DNA from: Galbula dea
Lineage: Eukaryota > Chordata > Aves > Piciformes > Galbulidae
DNA length: 64,000 nucleotides
Assembly: GCA_013399015.1 (NCBI GenBank)
Contig: VWZX01005770.1
Span: 1,026,698 to 1,090,697 of the forward strand
Reading direction: 5' to 3'
The notes below the pieces were generated by a model. It had not been told where the DNA came from. It saw nothing but the letters and a program-made list of their open reading frames with translations, and ran no database searches. This document shows positions 48,400 through 61,215 of this stretch, piece by piece (position 1 is the first letter of the stretch; each line of letters opens with the position of its first letter). Made by a program: the position numbers and the translations under genes.

Positions 48400-48919
48400 A
48401 GAGGTCTTTTACCACTTAGTTGAGGAGGACTGGGTTAAGGAACAGCTAAACCATCTGGACATCCATAAATCTATGGGACCTGATGGGATGCACCCATGGG
48501 TGCTGAGGGAGCTGGCAAAAGTCCTTGCCAGGCCCCTCTCCATCATCTTTAATAAGTCCTGGGGAGCAGGAGAGGTGCCTGGGGACTAGAGGAAGGCAAA
48601 TGTCACTCCAGTCCTCAAAAAGGGCAAGAAGGAGGAGCTAGATAACTCTAGAGCGGTCAGCCTCCCCTCCATCCCAGGAAAGATGATGGAACACTTTATC
48701 CTTGACTCTGTCTCTAGGCATATCAAGGATAAGGGAGTCACTGGGAGCAGTCAGCATGGGTTTACCAAGGGGAAGTCATGTTTGACCAACCTGATAGCCT
48801 TTTATGAGGATATAACCGGGTGGATAGATGAGGGTAGAGCAGTGGATGTGGTTTATCTTGATTTCAGTAAAGCGTTTGGCACTGCCTCCCACAGCATCCT
48901 TGCAGCTAAACTGAGCACT
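48400..48919 (+). mobile_element. CR1 LINE reverse-transcriptase fragment lacking its 3' end
   Basis: The + strand frame has MGPDGMHPWVLRELAKVLAR near 48470-48530. After a stop (TAG) and frame change it reads QHGFTKGKSCLTNLIAFYED and VVYLDFSKAFGTASHSILAA near 48750-48910. These are the CR1 ORF2 RT blocks before the catalytic FADD block. Homology stops abruptly at about 48919 (GCTAAACTGAGC) without the rest of ORF2 or the 3' UTR, so both ends are missing. Relatively young by sequence. Confidence 0.95.
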
Positions 48920-51900
48920 CAAAGCATGAAATATTGGATTCTCTGAAGATCTTGAGATGATGGGAAGCTTTGAAAATGAATTCTCAATAGTTTGCTGTTT
49001 CTAGGCAGCCTCAAAGGCCAAAAATTCCCTGAGAATGCAAGAATATCTGACCTCCCAATGTTACTTGCCAACTAAGAGTTCAAACTCATCCTGTAGTTCT
49101 CACACTGTGGTCAGAACCCATTTAAAAATGAAGAAATACTGGAAAAGAGCCTTTCACGTGAAGTTTCTACACAGGTTTATGACTAGGTTATAAAATACTG
49201 AACTCTGAAAAGCATGTCAAATTTTGAGGAGGTATTCCACCCTCCTCTGCCCACTTCCCTGTGCCCACCCATCAGCTCATGTATTTGAAACTGTAAATCC
49301 CAAAGAAAATGCACAAGCTCACTATGCCCTACATAAAAAGCATTCTCTCAGCTTCAGTTCTTTGCCTCCAGTTCTACTCAAAACCTGAAGGTAGAGAAGC
49401 AGCTGCAAAAAAGTAATGAAAACAGAATTAATTAAAAAAACCTCAAAGAACAGTTGGGGCCTAATTTTGCTCTTTGTTAACTTGATTGCATGCATTAAAA
49501 TGAGGATACATGCTAGTCCTTAATTCAGATTAATTCCATAGGGTATTTCCTGTTCAGTGGGTTGCTTGCAGGATGGTTTTCAGAGGTGAGACAAGGAGAG
49601 AGTGAGACTAGCTTGTCTTAAATCCACACTACTTCCCTCTGTTCCTGTCTGTTCATAACTAGACTACAGAAATTTAATAGCTTTTCTTGTTAAAATTTTC
49701 AGATTGCTGCTTGTACAAACATGCAGTTAATGCATATAAAGTTTTTCATGGGTAGCCAGTGACAGTGTTTGCTTGCCATACTCTCTGGCCTACATGAACT
49801 CTATGTATTATTGCTCCAGGATTCCTCTGTGACATTGTAATTGCTCTCTTGTTAAAGAGAGGATTAAGGCTGTCACTGAAAGGGGACAATTATAATTTCC
49901 TAAACTCTATTCAGTTTTGATTTAAACAGAGCACAAACTTCAGGGGATTCCTTTAGTTCTACAACCAATTATGTGAAGTGATATTTCTCCATCATGCAAC
50001 ACTCATACACATGAACAACATAGTCCCCTATAGAAATGAGTCTGTATACAGCTCCCTTAACTTCATCAGCTCAGTAAAAGACTTCTTGATATGGAGTATT
50101 GACATGTAGGAAGTGATGGTTTCACCAAGAAACTGCAAACAAACACGATGAGAGATTGCAAACAGAGGTCAAAGCTGTGTTCCTGGCTGTGACACTCACA
50201 CTATGCTCTTACAGAAGTTGTTATAAAAGTTCTTCATGGAGGACTGATGATCAAAACACTTTTCTCACTGAGAACATTAAGGCCTATGTGGTAACCACTG
50301 ACTAGAAGTGATTTGTTCAGGAAGGTTCATTGCTTTCTTGAGCAGCACTTCCATGGTACAGCAAATGTTTTTTTATCAGTTCCAGGAGAATATTATGGAC
50401 AATCAATACGCCAGTCATAAGGCTTCCTAATCCAACTCTGCCTAGCAATCAAAGCACAAATTTTCTCTCTCCTTGAAACATGACAATTTTGCTCAGCCTT
50501 TAACTGCTTCCCAGAATGGCATTCCCATTATGTTTCCTCGAGGGATATTTTTACTATACGATAAGGAAGCTTTCCACTTGCCCTGATTCCTGCAGGAAAA
50601 GAGATGAATTTCCAGATGCTTTTCCTGGGAAAGGTCAGGTTCCTAGAGCTGCAGAAATTGTTGATTATTACTGAAATAGAGACAAGCCTGGATTGAGGAT
50701 TAGATGTGGCTTCTTTCCTTTCTGAGGGGTGACAGAGTGCGTGTGAAGGAAGGGAAGGGGAAGACTGCTGCTTTGATCTGCACATGGTAAAATGTGTTCC
50801 TATTTGGCTGCATTTTTCTGTTTCTTTGACACATGTTTCTGGTGCATCAGAAGGCTTATTTCCATCTAAAAAAAAATTAAGTCAAGCATTTATAAGTAGA
50901 TGATGAAAAGCTGTACAAAAAGTAAATATACTAACCTCTTTATAGAAACTAAACAAGGAACAGTGATTTGGATGTTATCAGACAGCTAATTACCTACTGG
51001 AACAGAACCCAAAGTTTTTCCTTCCAGTTGTGTCCCCTTTTTTATACCTCTTCTATTTCTATGCCTTTGTTTCTGTATTTTCTCTTCTGTGCATTGTGCC
51101 CATCTCTGTTGCTAGTAGCTTTCTCCTCCAACAGCTGCTCCTTGTTTATAAACAAAGGAAACCCATGGCTGATCTCTCACTATTATGAATTTTCTTCCTG
51201 ATGACACTCAAAAAACAAAATAGAATGATTTGTTCAGGAAAACACTAATAGAACTGTAGGGAATCTCTGAAACAAGACAGAATTTTAAGGCTCTTCTTTC
51301 CATCAGAGCAGGAGAGCTGACATCTGCTGCCCATTTGTGGAATTCATTAAAACGTATCTGTCCAGGAGAGGCTCTGTGAGGAGCCTCAGCTCATGTCTAA
51401 CAGCCCCCCCTTGTGTGAATGTTTTGTAAAATAACAGAAATGTAGATGATATTGCCAGTAATTTTTAAGAAAATACTATTGAAATAAAGAATGAGAACAG
51501 AATTTTAGACAGAGAAAAGCTTGCCACATTAAAACACATTCATTTTCAAGTTTCTGGCACAAAATTGAGACAATCACTTTTCATTGGAAGTCTTTTCTTT
51601 GAGCCAAATCATCCTAGTGAAACTAAATGGCAAATGACATTCCTTCAGTTGAACACTATGGGCAATTTTTACTTCAGGAGGTGGGAGAGAAATGCATTTA
51701 CTTGATGTCAAAAACCACAGAAATGCTTAAGTAAATTTAAGAAGTATCTTATTCTAAGTTGCAGCACCATGACATGGAAGTTCCTAAACTGCAAGATTTA
51801 AATGGAGACAGACAGACCAAGACAAACAAGTATCATAACCACATGTAGGTGAAATGCAGGTAGTATAAACTCTGCTCTAGTGCATAGTCCTGATGTCAGA

Positions 51901-52704
51901 GGTCCCTGCAATGTCATGCACATACAATCAGTGTTCGTCTCTTAGTGAAAGTGGTTTCTTTGCATTTAGCATTTTAGAATCAGTAGATTAAAACAACATT
52001 CTTGTTCCCATCTATAAGCTGCAAATGTAGTGCCCTGCCATGTCCCTACTGTTGGAATGAAGTCATTAGCCACACCTTTGCTCAGCTTTTAAAAAGCTGT
52101 GAAAGCAATTATATGCTTAGATTATAAGGCTTCACTTACAGGTTACAGGTGTTCATATTAAAAAATCCACTAGTGAAAACTTCTAATCAACTGTCACTTA
52201 GTACTAGAGGCATATAATGATGAGGGCTGTGGCTTGTGAGACATGTGGGTGATTGGTCCTTAACCTAGTTCTGGCAAATCAAAAGGGGACCATTGTAAAC
52301 CTTTGCTATCAGAAGTGTACAAATTAATCAGGATCATCTTCACTGAACTAGGCAGAAAAGCAAATAGGTCATTGGCAACCAGCTTGAGTAAATAACTGCC
52401 ATGAGCAAGAGGGGGTAGGGATGAGCACACATAATGGGATCCTCTGTCTGGCTCAGCTCTAGCCTTGCTGGTATTCTGCACACAGAACTGATCAGCTTGC
52501 TGTCTAGCACACAACTATGTCCAATTAAGGAAAAGGGTAACTAGGTGTTTCTCTGCCTAATTACAGTAAATGCTCCCAGTACAGCTGTTGTACATTGATA
52601 AGATCAAACTCATGGCAACTTCATTTTGTAACCAGGGCTTGCTATCTTCTAAAAATCTATCAAATGGAGGAGATGGCAGCTGCACTTCAGATAATAGCAG
52701 GAGT
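48920..52704. other. unique sequence, no supported gene
   Basis: No recognised repeat or coding segment. Confidence 0.5.
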
Positions 52705-52925
52705 TGGCAGGTGCAGGTTTTTTTTCTATTGAGGAGGTTAAAACCCACATCCAGAGTGCTGGAACAGGCTGTCCAGAGAGGTTGTGGAGTCTCCTTCTCT
52801 GGAGAGATTCCAAAGCTTCCTGGACATGTTCCTGTGCAACCTGATATAGTCAAACATGCTTTATCAGTGGGGCTGGACTAAATGATCTCCAGAGATCACT
52901 TCTAAACCCTAGAATTCTGTGATTT
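52705..52925 (+). mobile_element. CR1 LINE tail, + strand
   Basis: GTGCTGGAACAGGCTGTCCA, GAGAGGTTGTGGAGTCTCCT, TCTCTGGAGAGATTCCAAAG and GGGGCTGGACTAAATGATCT followed by a CTGTGATTTC terminus. The 5' limit between 52705 and 52755 is unclear. Confidence 0.93.
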
Positions 52926-54512
52926 CTCCTTTGTTCCAATACAACAGTGGATCAGCAGACTCTTAGGTGCTCAGTGGTAGTGCCTATCACCGTTCTTTGA
53001 GAAGCTGTCACAAAGCATTAACACAATTCAAGATTACTAGGTCAGGAATTCATGGTGTTGGAGACCAGTAGCTGGAATACATTCCAGGGAGGTGAGTATT
53101 CATTCAGGTTCACTGCCCAAGCACTATTTACATATTTATGCACTGACTGGCTAATAACAAAACACAAACAAACTTGGCACTAAGAACCCAACGTTCCTAC
53201 CCACCTAGGTGAGTGAGCATGCTAGGGACTAGGCCAAGCACACACCCTCATGTTCTTCTGCTCCAACTTACATGAAGCTCTGTACCAAGACATCGCTTTG
53301 GGAGGAGGAGCGCAGCCTGCCTTCAGCCACATGAATAGTCTTCAGTACCATTAAGGAGGGCACTTTATGAAGTCATAGAGTTTAGACTCCCTGAGGAAGT
53401 CTAGATCACACCTGTTGCAGTGGTTCTGATGCAGACACATTCCTTCTCTGCTTCATTCCTCAGATCTCAGCAAGACTTATCAAGTAAAAAGGTGCTCAGA
53501 CTGTGGACAACCTTAGCATGCACAGAAGCAGAGTTGCAGTCCCTAGACTTTCAGTCCTAATGGGAGGGCTCCTTGAGCAGTAGGTTTCACAGTGTTAGGC
53601 AACAACTAAACAAGAATTTTTGGGTTAAAACCCCCTAGTTTTAGGAGCAGATCTAAAAATTATTTGAAAGATCTGAAGTTGTCTTGAAGTCTAACTTTTT
53701 CTCTCCATATTGATTTACCTATCTGTTGTGTTACCAGGTGAGAACCCAAGCTGGCAGTCTGCCTGTCCCAGTGTTTCAGGCCTTTACTGAAACTTATTAG
53801 ACAAAACTGACTAACAGTGCCTGATATGGGCTTTTCTCTCTGAAACAGTCTGGACAAGTTAAAATTCATGATCAGCTCAATTGATTGAAGTAAAAGAACA
53901 GAATAACAGAATTGATACTACTGATGATATTATAATGATAACAGAAGTGAAATTACTGATTTTAAGTTGAATAACTGCAAGGAATTTGAGCTCAAGCTAA
54001 TAATTATACTCCTGGGGAAGCATCTGAAAAAGTCAGGAAAGTAAAAAGCTTTAAAAACAACACTAAAATATAATAAAGAGAAATGCTAGCAAAGTTGTTA
54101 GGCCATATGTTAAATGTGCAATTCTTACCAAGAAAACCTCCCTTCCTGGTGATGGGAAGAGGAGGAGCAGCCCCTCAGTCATCAGCTAAATCCTAAGGTC
54201 TTCAGTCTGTCCCCCACCAACCTAGGAAATAGTCCTTGCATGGGTTTTTATATCCTAATTCTAACTGTCCCTGCCTTTATTCAGCATGATTTGGGTGGAG
54301 AGTTGAGTAACATAGTCATGCATCTATAGCATGTACTCAGTTTGGCTCATTAGCATACTGTGGGGTGTAAACTTTAATATTCTCAATTTGGTCCCTATAG
54401 CCTTCAGAAGCTGTTTTGAAAACACATGAAGCTTGTACTTTGTTATTTTGGCCTTGCTTCATTGGTTTTAGCTGAAACAGGGCTGTTACCTTCACAAGAC
54501 TCCCTCTTCCAG
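52926..54512. other. unique sequence, no supported gene
   Basis: No recognised repeat or coding segment. Confidence 0.5.
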
Positions 54513-54573
54513 CCACCTGACAGGTCAGCTCTGTGGATTCCATTCAGAGAGATAACCCAGACGTTTCTTGGTG
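54513..54573 (+). CDS. isolated candidate exon, 61 nt, unknown gene
   Basis: The acceptor is AAGACTCCCTCTTCCAG and the donor is near-ideal (TTGGTG|GTAAGTA). Exactly one frame is open: PPDRSALWIPFREITQTFLG plus one base (phase 0 in, 1 out). Not in a recognised repeat. A minus-strand open frame overlaps it (54337-54543), so neither strand is proven. No partner exons identified. Confidence 0.23.
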
Positions 54574-57500
54574 GTAAGTATCTCAGCCATGAGGTACACT
54601 AAATTTGCCTGTGTTTCTTTCACACAGGAAACTAGGCCTTAATGTCACAGTATCAAATACTTTATATTTGTAGGCTGGATTATAATTAGGACCTACCATT
54701 GGAAAGAGACTGAGAAACACTGATGAATCCTTTAAAGGTGCTGTTACATGTACAATTTCCCTATTCTAACAGCAGAAAGTGTTCTTAAATTATTTTTAAT
54801 TGACCCTGTCAAAGGGAACATTGCTTTGGTGATGGTAATTAAAGCAAATACTGATCCCTCTTCCAGAATATGTATGAGAGGAAATGTTACAAGATCTACT
54901 TTATTTTTGTAAAATCTATTTATTCTTAGACTTTTCAGATTTTCTCTCTTGGGAAAGAATGAAGTAAAATTTCAAAGCTCCCTAATTCTGTTAATACAAA
55001 TTTGCAATGCCTCACATTCCTATTTTTAAGATTCCTGTCTTGGCTTTCAAGTTATTTGAATACTGCCTTTATGCTTTTTTCATATGAACCAGCAGTAGAA
55101 AATATTTCCTGTGCATTATGATGCCACTACAAGCCCATTATTAACTCAAGTCTAGTTTCAGGAAACATGTAGTTTTGCTGGCTTTACAATGCAGCTATGC
55201 TTCCAGTGTAGCAAGTTCGTATTCTGCTAGAAAGTAATAGCAATTGTTACTAGAACAGGATCCATTGCCCCTTAAGGTCTGGAGAGACCACTTTTTGGAC
55301 AATTTCACTGGAGGTCAGATTTAGCAAGCTGTTATCCTCCATGAGTCAGTCATGAAAAATGGACACAGGAACAAGGCATGAATAGACAGTTCTGGAAAAA
55401 ACACGGAAAACCAGACAGGTTTGAGCAAGTCTTTCTGAAAATCATTCCCACAGATAAAGTAGCTCTTCCTAACAAGTCTTGCTTTTAAAAATTAACTGCA
55501 ACATTCCCCAATCAGAATTCATAAAACACATTAGTCTGAGAAAGAGTAAAATGAAAGGTTTCAGTTGTCACGGCAATTAATTAAAATTAAGCATTATAGT
55601 GGAGAGTGTTCAACAATACTAACCCTGGTGGTACAACTATCTCATGAGATACTAGATAGCGGTATTTTGTCCCTGAGACACACATATGCTCATCCCAACA
55701 GCAAAATGGCACTGTTGAAACACAGCACAGGACAGCTTCTGGGTAACAGAGTAACCCATCTGCAGTGACCTCTTCATGTACTCATAACACATCCTCTGTG
55801 TGAGAATCCAGTGCCCCTATTTCTAACTCTAGCCTTTGATGTCCAAGCTACTGTTGTAGATTTTTAAATGAGAGAGCCCAATCTCTTTTCTTTCCCATTT
55901 ATTGCAATTTCCAACCTCCTGTCCTTATACAGAGTACAGAATTAATAATTGTGTACTAGTCACTGTTTATATGTTACTTTAAGGATTTGTAAGAAGTGCG
56001 ATAAGCATATAACAAAGGGTTTACTTCTTATGCCCAGACATAATTTAATTCCCTAGTAATCCCACTGAAATCAGTGGGACAGGCAGCCTTATTCACTTTA
56101 TACAATACTTTCCTCTTCACATAGTCCCAACAGAGGTATGTCTCAGAGCCACAAGACCAGAATCCCAGATTTGGCCAAGCCTTCAACGACATGGCAGTCT
56201 GAATAATCAGCTTTCAAAAGTTCCCCAGCACAGTCCCATTTCAGTTGATCTGTTCCACAACACTTCCACCAACATAGTTTCATAACAAGCCCAGCAATTC
56301 CTTTACCCCCCACCCCCATCACTGTACAATCCACAAATCATAAACCAAGCAGACCAGCATGCCAGCAGAGCTATGGCACCCATGCTCTCCCCATAGTACT
56401 CCAGCTTACGCCTGATGCCATTTTTCCCTTAGGCAAGCTCTTGTTGTGCTGTCTGCACATTTGGCTCCCCTCATCCACCAGCTGGGAAAGGTTTCCAGCC
56501 AGCTGCATGTTTCTGAACAGACATCAGAAGATCTGCACAGACATATAGGTAGAGAAAAAAAAAACAGAAACAGGAGCCAGTCTTTGGCTAGGAATGATTT
56601 CTTTTGACAAATGGCTGTTCTTCCATAGTATTCAAACCCATCCATTCTCTGCCCATCTGCTCCTCCCTCTGTGCTCTCACCCTAGGACATCTGCAAGGTC
56701 GGCACCTCACTAAGTGACAAGATGGAGCAAGGACTCATATAAAGGAAATTTTGCATTCTGGTACATGCACAAATATAAATCAGAACAGATTGAATCACCC
56801 ACCCAAGGATGACATAGTAGTATTTCAGAAACAAAACTTGGCCTAACTTTGGCCTGTGATTCAATTAGTCAGCTAGGCTAGGGTTTCATAGCCAAGGAGG
56901 GCTTTTTGGACCAGGGCCCAGAGTTCATCTAGAAAGCCAGAGCAGCCAGAAATAGGCTGTCTTGGAATATCTCAGGAACACACTTCTGTTCACATCCTAC
57001 CCTGACCAAGATGTATAATTACTTCCTTTTTTTTTCTCTCCAATTAGGTTGGGTATAGTTTTACTACTAAATAACATTGGTATGTTTGCATGATTAAATC
57101 AGGGGCTTCTCTGGAAAACCATGGAAGTGTTGTCTGAAAATTGTCAGGACCTGTTCATTGCCTACACAGTGTGAATCTGAGAGTGAGGAAAGATGTCGTA
57201 ACAGCAACAGCAAATCTGAGCACTCTCAATCATCCAACTTTAAAATACATTGTCTCCTGACTAAATTTTATTCCACTGACACCCACACAACGTCTCAACT
57301 AGTGGCCTGTACCATATTTTTCAACAATTATCATCGCTAAAAGGAAATAGCATCTGGGCATTCAAACTGCTGCAGGGAAACAATGACAGAAAGAATCTCA
57401 GTGTGCTCAGGCCTCAGTATTTGCAAAGCAGAAGATCCATCCTGCACCACAAAGGCATTCAAGCAGGCCAAAGTCTGTCAGGATGGATATAGGCAACTGA

Positions 57501-60278
57501 TATTTGTGGGATGCAGGCCCACAGAGAGCCTGAGGGAACAGCACAAGAGACTGCTACTGATGCAGTCTTTGGTTACAATTTGATAAAGCAGAACAGATGC
57601 AGTAACTGAGATAATACAGCTAGAAATGGAATCAAGTGGTACCTGCTGATTGCTGCACAAACAGGACCATTCTGGGATAAAACATCAGGCAATGTTACAG
57701 ACACAACGTGGGTTGGGGTTAAATCACTGGAAATAATGTGGGAAGGCACCACTGAAAAATATTAAACAGGGACTTGAAGAGTTTGTATAGCAGCAGAGCT
57801 TACAGGAAGTTGTCCCCAGTCTAACAGAAGCTGTGAAAAACCCAGAGTTAAGAATGGAGAAGAGAGGCTATGGAAGCACAAGAAAAAGATGTATACTATC
57901 ATGGGAGAAAGAGAAGGTAGTAGGTGGAAATGTGATCAGTGTTGTAGACAGGGGCAGAAAAATGTTTAAATAAAACACATCTGGCTGTTTATTCTGCTAC
58001 TGTTCCTAATAAATGAAGTGAAACCACTGAGAAAGAAGCCCTGTTTTGTGCATTTAATCATTTCAGAGGGTGGAACATTTGACACTTGGGAAAATACATC
58101 AGAAAGAGATGCAAAAAAGATTCAAGGAAACAGCATGGAATTGAAACAGATTTTACACATTTTTTCAGGGCAAGATGAGGCTGAGTATTTGGAGCATGCA
58201 GTTGTCTTTGGAGATGGATGACTCTTTAGTATGCTGTTACTCAGCTGTATCTTTCAAGCTTGATTACTACTTAATATGATTGTCTTTAAAATCTGTCAGC
58301 ATTTGGCGTAGATTAGATAAGTGGCTGTGACAGAAGTGCAAATATTTATACTGGAGTTCTGTACTCTGCTGTGGTTATGATTAATAAGTTTTGCTTATGC
58401 ACCTCCAGAGATTGTTTTGTAAATTATCCTGGCTGGTTTATATTAAATCAAATTACTCAGAAGTATTTTCCTATGGGTTTACTATTTTAAATAAATAGGT
58501 AGCAACATTGCTTAGAGGATTTAGCTAGCATATTTTAAGATACTTAAAACTCATGCTAAAGAAATTGAATTAAATTGATCAGAAAGGGATCCAATCACAG
58601 GAGATGTTCCCTAATAAGGACAGGAAATATGAGTAAAGCAGTCCTTAAAACCAAGAATTGACTGGAAAATGGGAGAGGTGAAAGGCTTTTCAATACAGAG
58701 AATGATAAATTCCAGATCCTGTAAAATTCACAAAAGTTAAACTGTAAACAGTAACTGTAGAACACACAGGAAGATAAAGATGCTAATTAAAATAGCATTG
58801 ATGCATCAGAGCTGGTTTATGACATTACTTCTTTATCTGAAGGCTACAAATCAAAGGGGTTCTTTCCAGGTGGGTACACTGTTAAAGTTCAAAGGAGAAT
58901 AAAAGCAAAAAGCTTTTGTTTTGCCTGTGTTCCTCCAAACACAGGAAATCTCCTGTTACAATAGGGGTGTAATGGATCTTAGTAACAGAAAGACAGAGTC
59001 ACCACCTATAGTAGGTATGAAGAGAAGCCAGGACTTGCTCCAAAGTCATAGATAAAATTAAGCTGAAGTGTCTGAGTGTCCAGGGAAGATGGCTGGTAAA
59101 ACCTGTTGATAGTCTTGATATTTATTAGATTATAGATTCTAATTAGATGCTTGAGTATCAGGACAGCTGCAGGGTCAGAGAAAGGAAAAATCCCCACTGT
59201 CTGTCAGAAGCATAACACACTGGTCTTAGGGGATTCAGTCTCTGGAGGGATACAATTACAACCTCTTGAACAGAAGCAACATTTGATCCAGGGGAGGTCT
59301 GAAGCTACTCAGGCAGAGGAGACAGGGCAGGTAATGCTGAAGTCCTTACTTGATTTTCAGTTCAACTGTTACACTTTCAACTCTGATAGTGAGCTACTTC
59401 CCTTCCTCTCCTGCACAGGGTTTCACATTTCTTAGCCCTCTCCACTTTGATCCTGCAAAGGACTCATTTCCTGTAACTACTTCTATCTATGAACCTATGT
59501 CCTTCACAGTCTCTGGAACTTTCTTACTCATATTCTCCCTTCCATAAACCTTCCTGTTTGTTCCCCACCCCCCCTCCTCCCATGTGTGGTTTATATTGAG
59601 TAAAAGATGCAGACAGAGTGAAAATGTTAGGAAGAAAAAGACAAAATTAGATGAGGCACTAAGCCTCCTAGCTCCCATATCTCACCTGACATGCCCTGTA
59701 GATAGCCTCAGGTTTACATCAATATTTTTAACACCATTGCTGTCCACAGCTGCTCTCCTCCTGTAAATCCAGCAAATTTTTTCAGGGAATATACTCCTAA
59801 GACGATAGCCTCAAAAGAAGTAGCTGCTACTTCAAAAATCCTCAAAGGATAATCTTCCTTTACCAAGTACCACAGTCATTTGGATAGATAGGATTATGTG
59901 GAAGGTCAGATTAGGTTTTTTGACCCTGCAAAGATTACAGCAGTTCAGAATTTTTTTGACCCTGTAAAGAGGTTCTGCTGTTTCTTAGAACCATGAATGT
60001 TTGCATGTAAATACAATTTGGAATGTAGTTACACTCATCTGTATATGCTGGTTGCAGAGTCAGATGCTTGTGTCAGAGTTCTGAGCTCATAAATTGCAAA
60101 CTGTAGCCTGTCACTAGTGATTATTTCTCTGCAAACAATGACAGAAAAGCTATTGTCTGTATTTTAGTGATCTGAACACCAATGGATTCACTGAGAAGCA
60201 AAATAATAACTATAGAAGTCAGCTAGCCCCATTCTGCCCTTCTAAGTCTGCGGGCAATAGACTGTGGGCTGTGGATAA
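54574..60278. other. unique sequence, no supported gene
   Basis: No recognised coding segment. A small inverted repeat CCTGTGTT/AACACAGG lies at 58924-58945 and a C-rich run near 59566-59580. Confidence 0.5.
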
Positions 60279-60361
60279 TCAAATCATAGGATCGTTAGAG
60301 TTGGAAGGGACCTCAAAAACCATCCAGTTCCAACCTCCCTGCCTGTCAGGGACACCATCCA

Positions 60362-60709
60362 CTAGATCAGGTTACCCAGGGCCCCATCCAGCCTTGTCTT
60401 AAAAGCTTCCAGGGATGAAGCTTCCACAACCTCTCTGGGCAACCTGCTCCACTGCCTAATCACCCTCACAGTGAAGAACTTCTTCCTAGTATCCAGCCTA
60501 AATCTACCCTCCTCTAGCTTACACCCATTTCCCCTGGTTTTACCACTGTCTGACCTCCTAAAAAGTCCCTCGCCAGCTTTCTTGTAGGCCCCCTTCAGAT
60601 ACTGAAAGGCTACAATAAGGTCCCCTTGGAGCCTTCTCCTCTGCAGACTGAACAATCCCAACTCTTCCAGTCTGTCCTCATAGGAGAGGTGCTCCAGTCC
60701 TCTGATCAT
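60362..60709 (-). pseudogene. CR1 ORF2 C-terminal remnant (open)
   Basis: A 115-codon open frame encodes the conserved C-terminal segment downstream of the CR1 reverse transcriptase, including MIRGLEHLSYEDRLEELGLF at the start and KKFFTVRVIRQWSRLPREVV near the end, closing DGALGNLI. In an intact CR1 this is the tail of ORF2, which encodes endonuclease and reverse transcriptase. Here it is cut off from them, so it is a remnant despite being open. Confidence 0.85.
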
Positions 60710-61215
60710 TCTCGTGGCCCTTTTCTGGACTTGTCACTGGCCTCCACTTGGACATGGATCCATTGACAGCCACTCTTCGGGTGCGGCCATCAAGCCAATT
60801 CCATATCCAGCGAGTGCTCCATCCATCAAACCCACATTCCACTAGCTTGGAGACCAGGATGTCGTGCAGGACGCTGTCGAAGGCTTTTCTCAGGTCCAGG
60901 TAAATGATGTCAGTTGCTCTTCCACTGTCTACTGATGTCGTAACCTCTTCATAGAAGGCCACCAGATTCGTCAGGCACAATTTACCCTTGGTGAAACCAT
61001 GTTGATTATACCCAATCACCTTTTCATTATTCTTCTGCCTCAGAAGTTCCCCCAGGAGGATCTGCTCCAGGATCTTACCAGGCAAAAAGGCGAGACTGAC
61101 TGGCCTATAGTTTGCAGGCTCATCCTTCTTCCCCTTTATAAAAATGGGGGTTATGTTTTCTCTTTTCCAGTCAGCGGGGATTTCACCAGACTGCCATAAC
61201 TTTTGAAATCTTGGA
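60678..61215 (-). pseudogene. CR1 ORF2 reverse-transcriptase remnant (open, catalytic block deleted)
   Basis: Part of a 232-codon minus frame (to 61376, where the first 50 or so codons are non-CR1). In order it shows SGEIPADWKRENITPIF, PANYRPVSL, QHGFTKGKLCLTNLVAFYEE, YLDLRKAFDSVLHDILVSKL and WIWNWLDGRTRRVAVNGSM, the N-terminal and palm-entry blocks of CR1 RT. After RPVTS it runs into out-of-frame C-terminal sequence, so the catalytic FADD block and thumb are absent. No reverse-transcriptase activity is expected. Confidence 0.88.

Larger units (their letters stand above)
60279..61215 (-). mobile_element. best-preserved CR1 LINE, minus strand, internally deleted
   Basis: The 3' end is at 60279 (TCAAATCATAGGATCGTTAG), followed by clean 3' UTR and ORF2 C-terminal sequence to about 60735. 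There it jumps directly into the middle of the reverse-transcriptase domain and runs to about 61215. The missing part should hold the GVPQGS block and the catalytic FADD block. Few other lesions: two long minus-strand frames remain open. Compared with the other copies this is the youngest-looking CR1 in the window. Confidence 0.96.
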
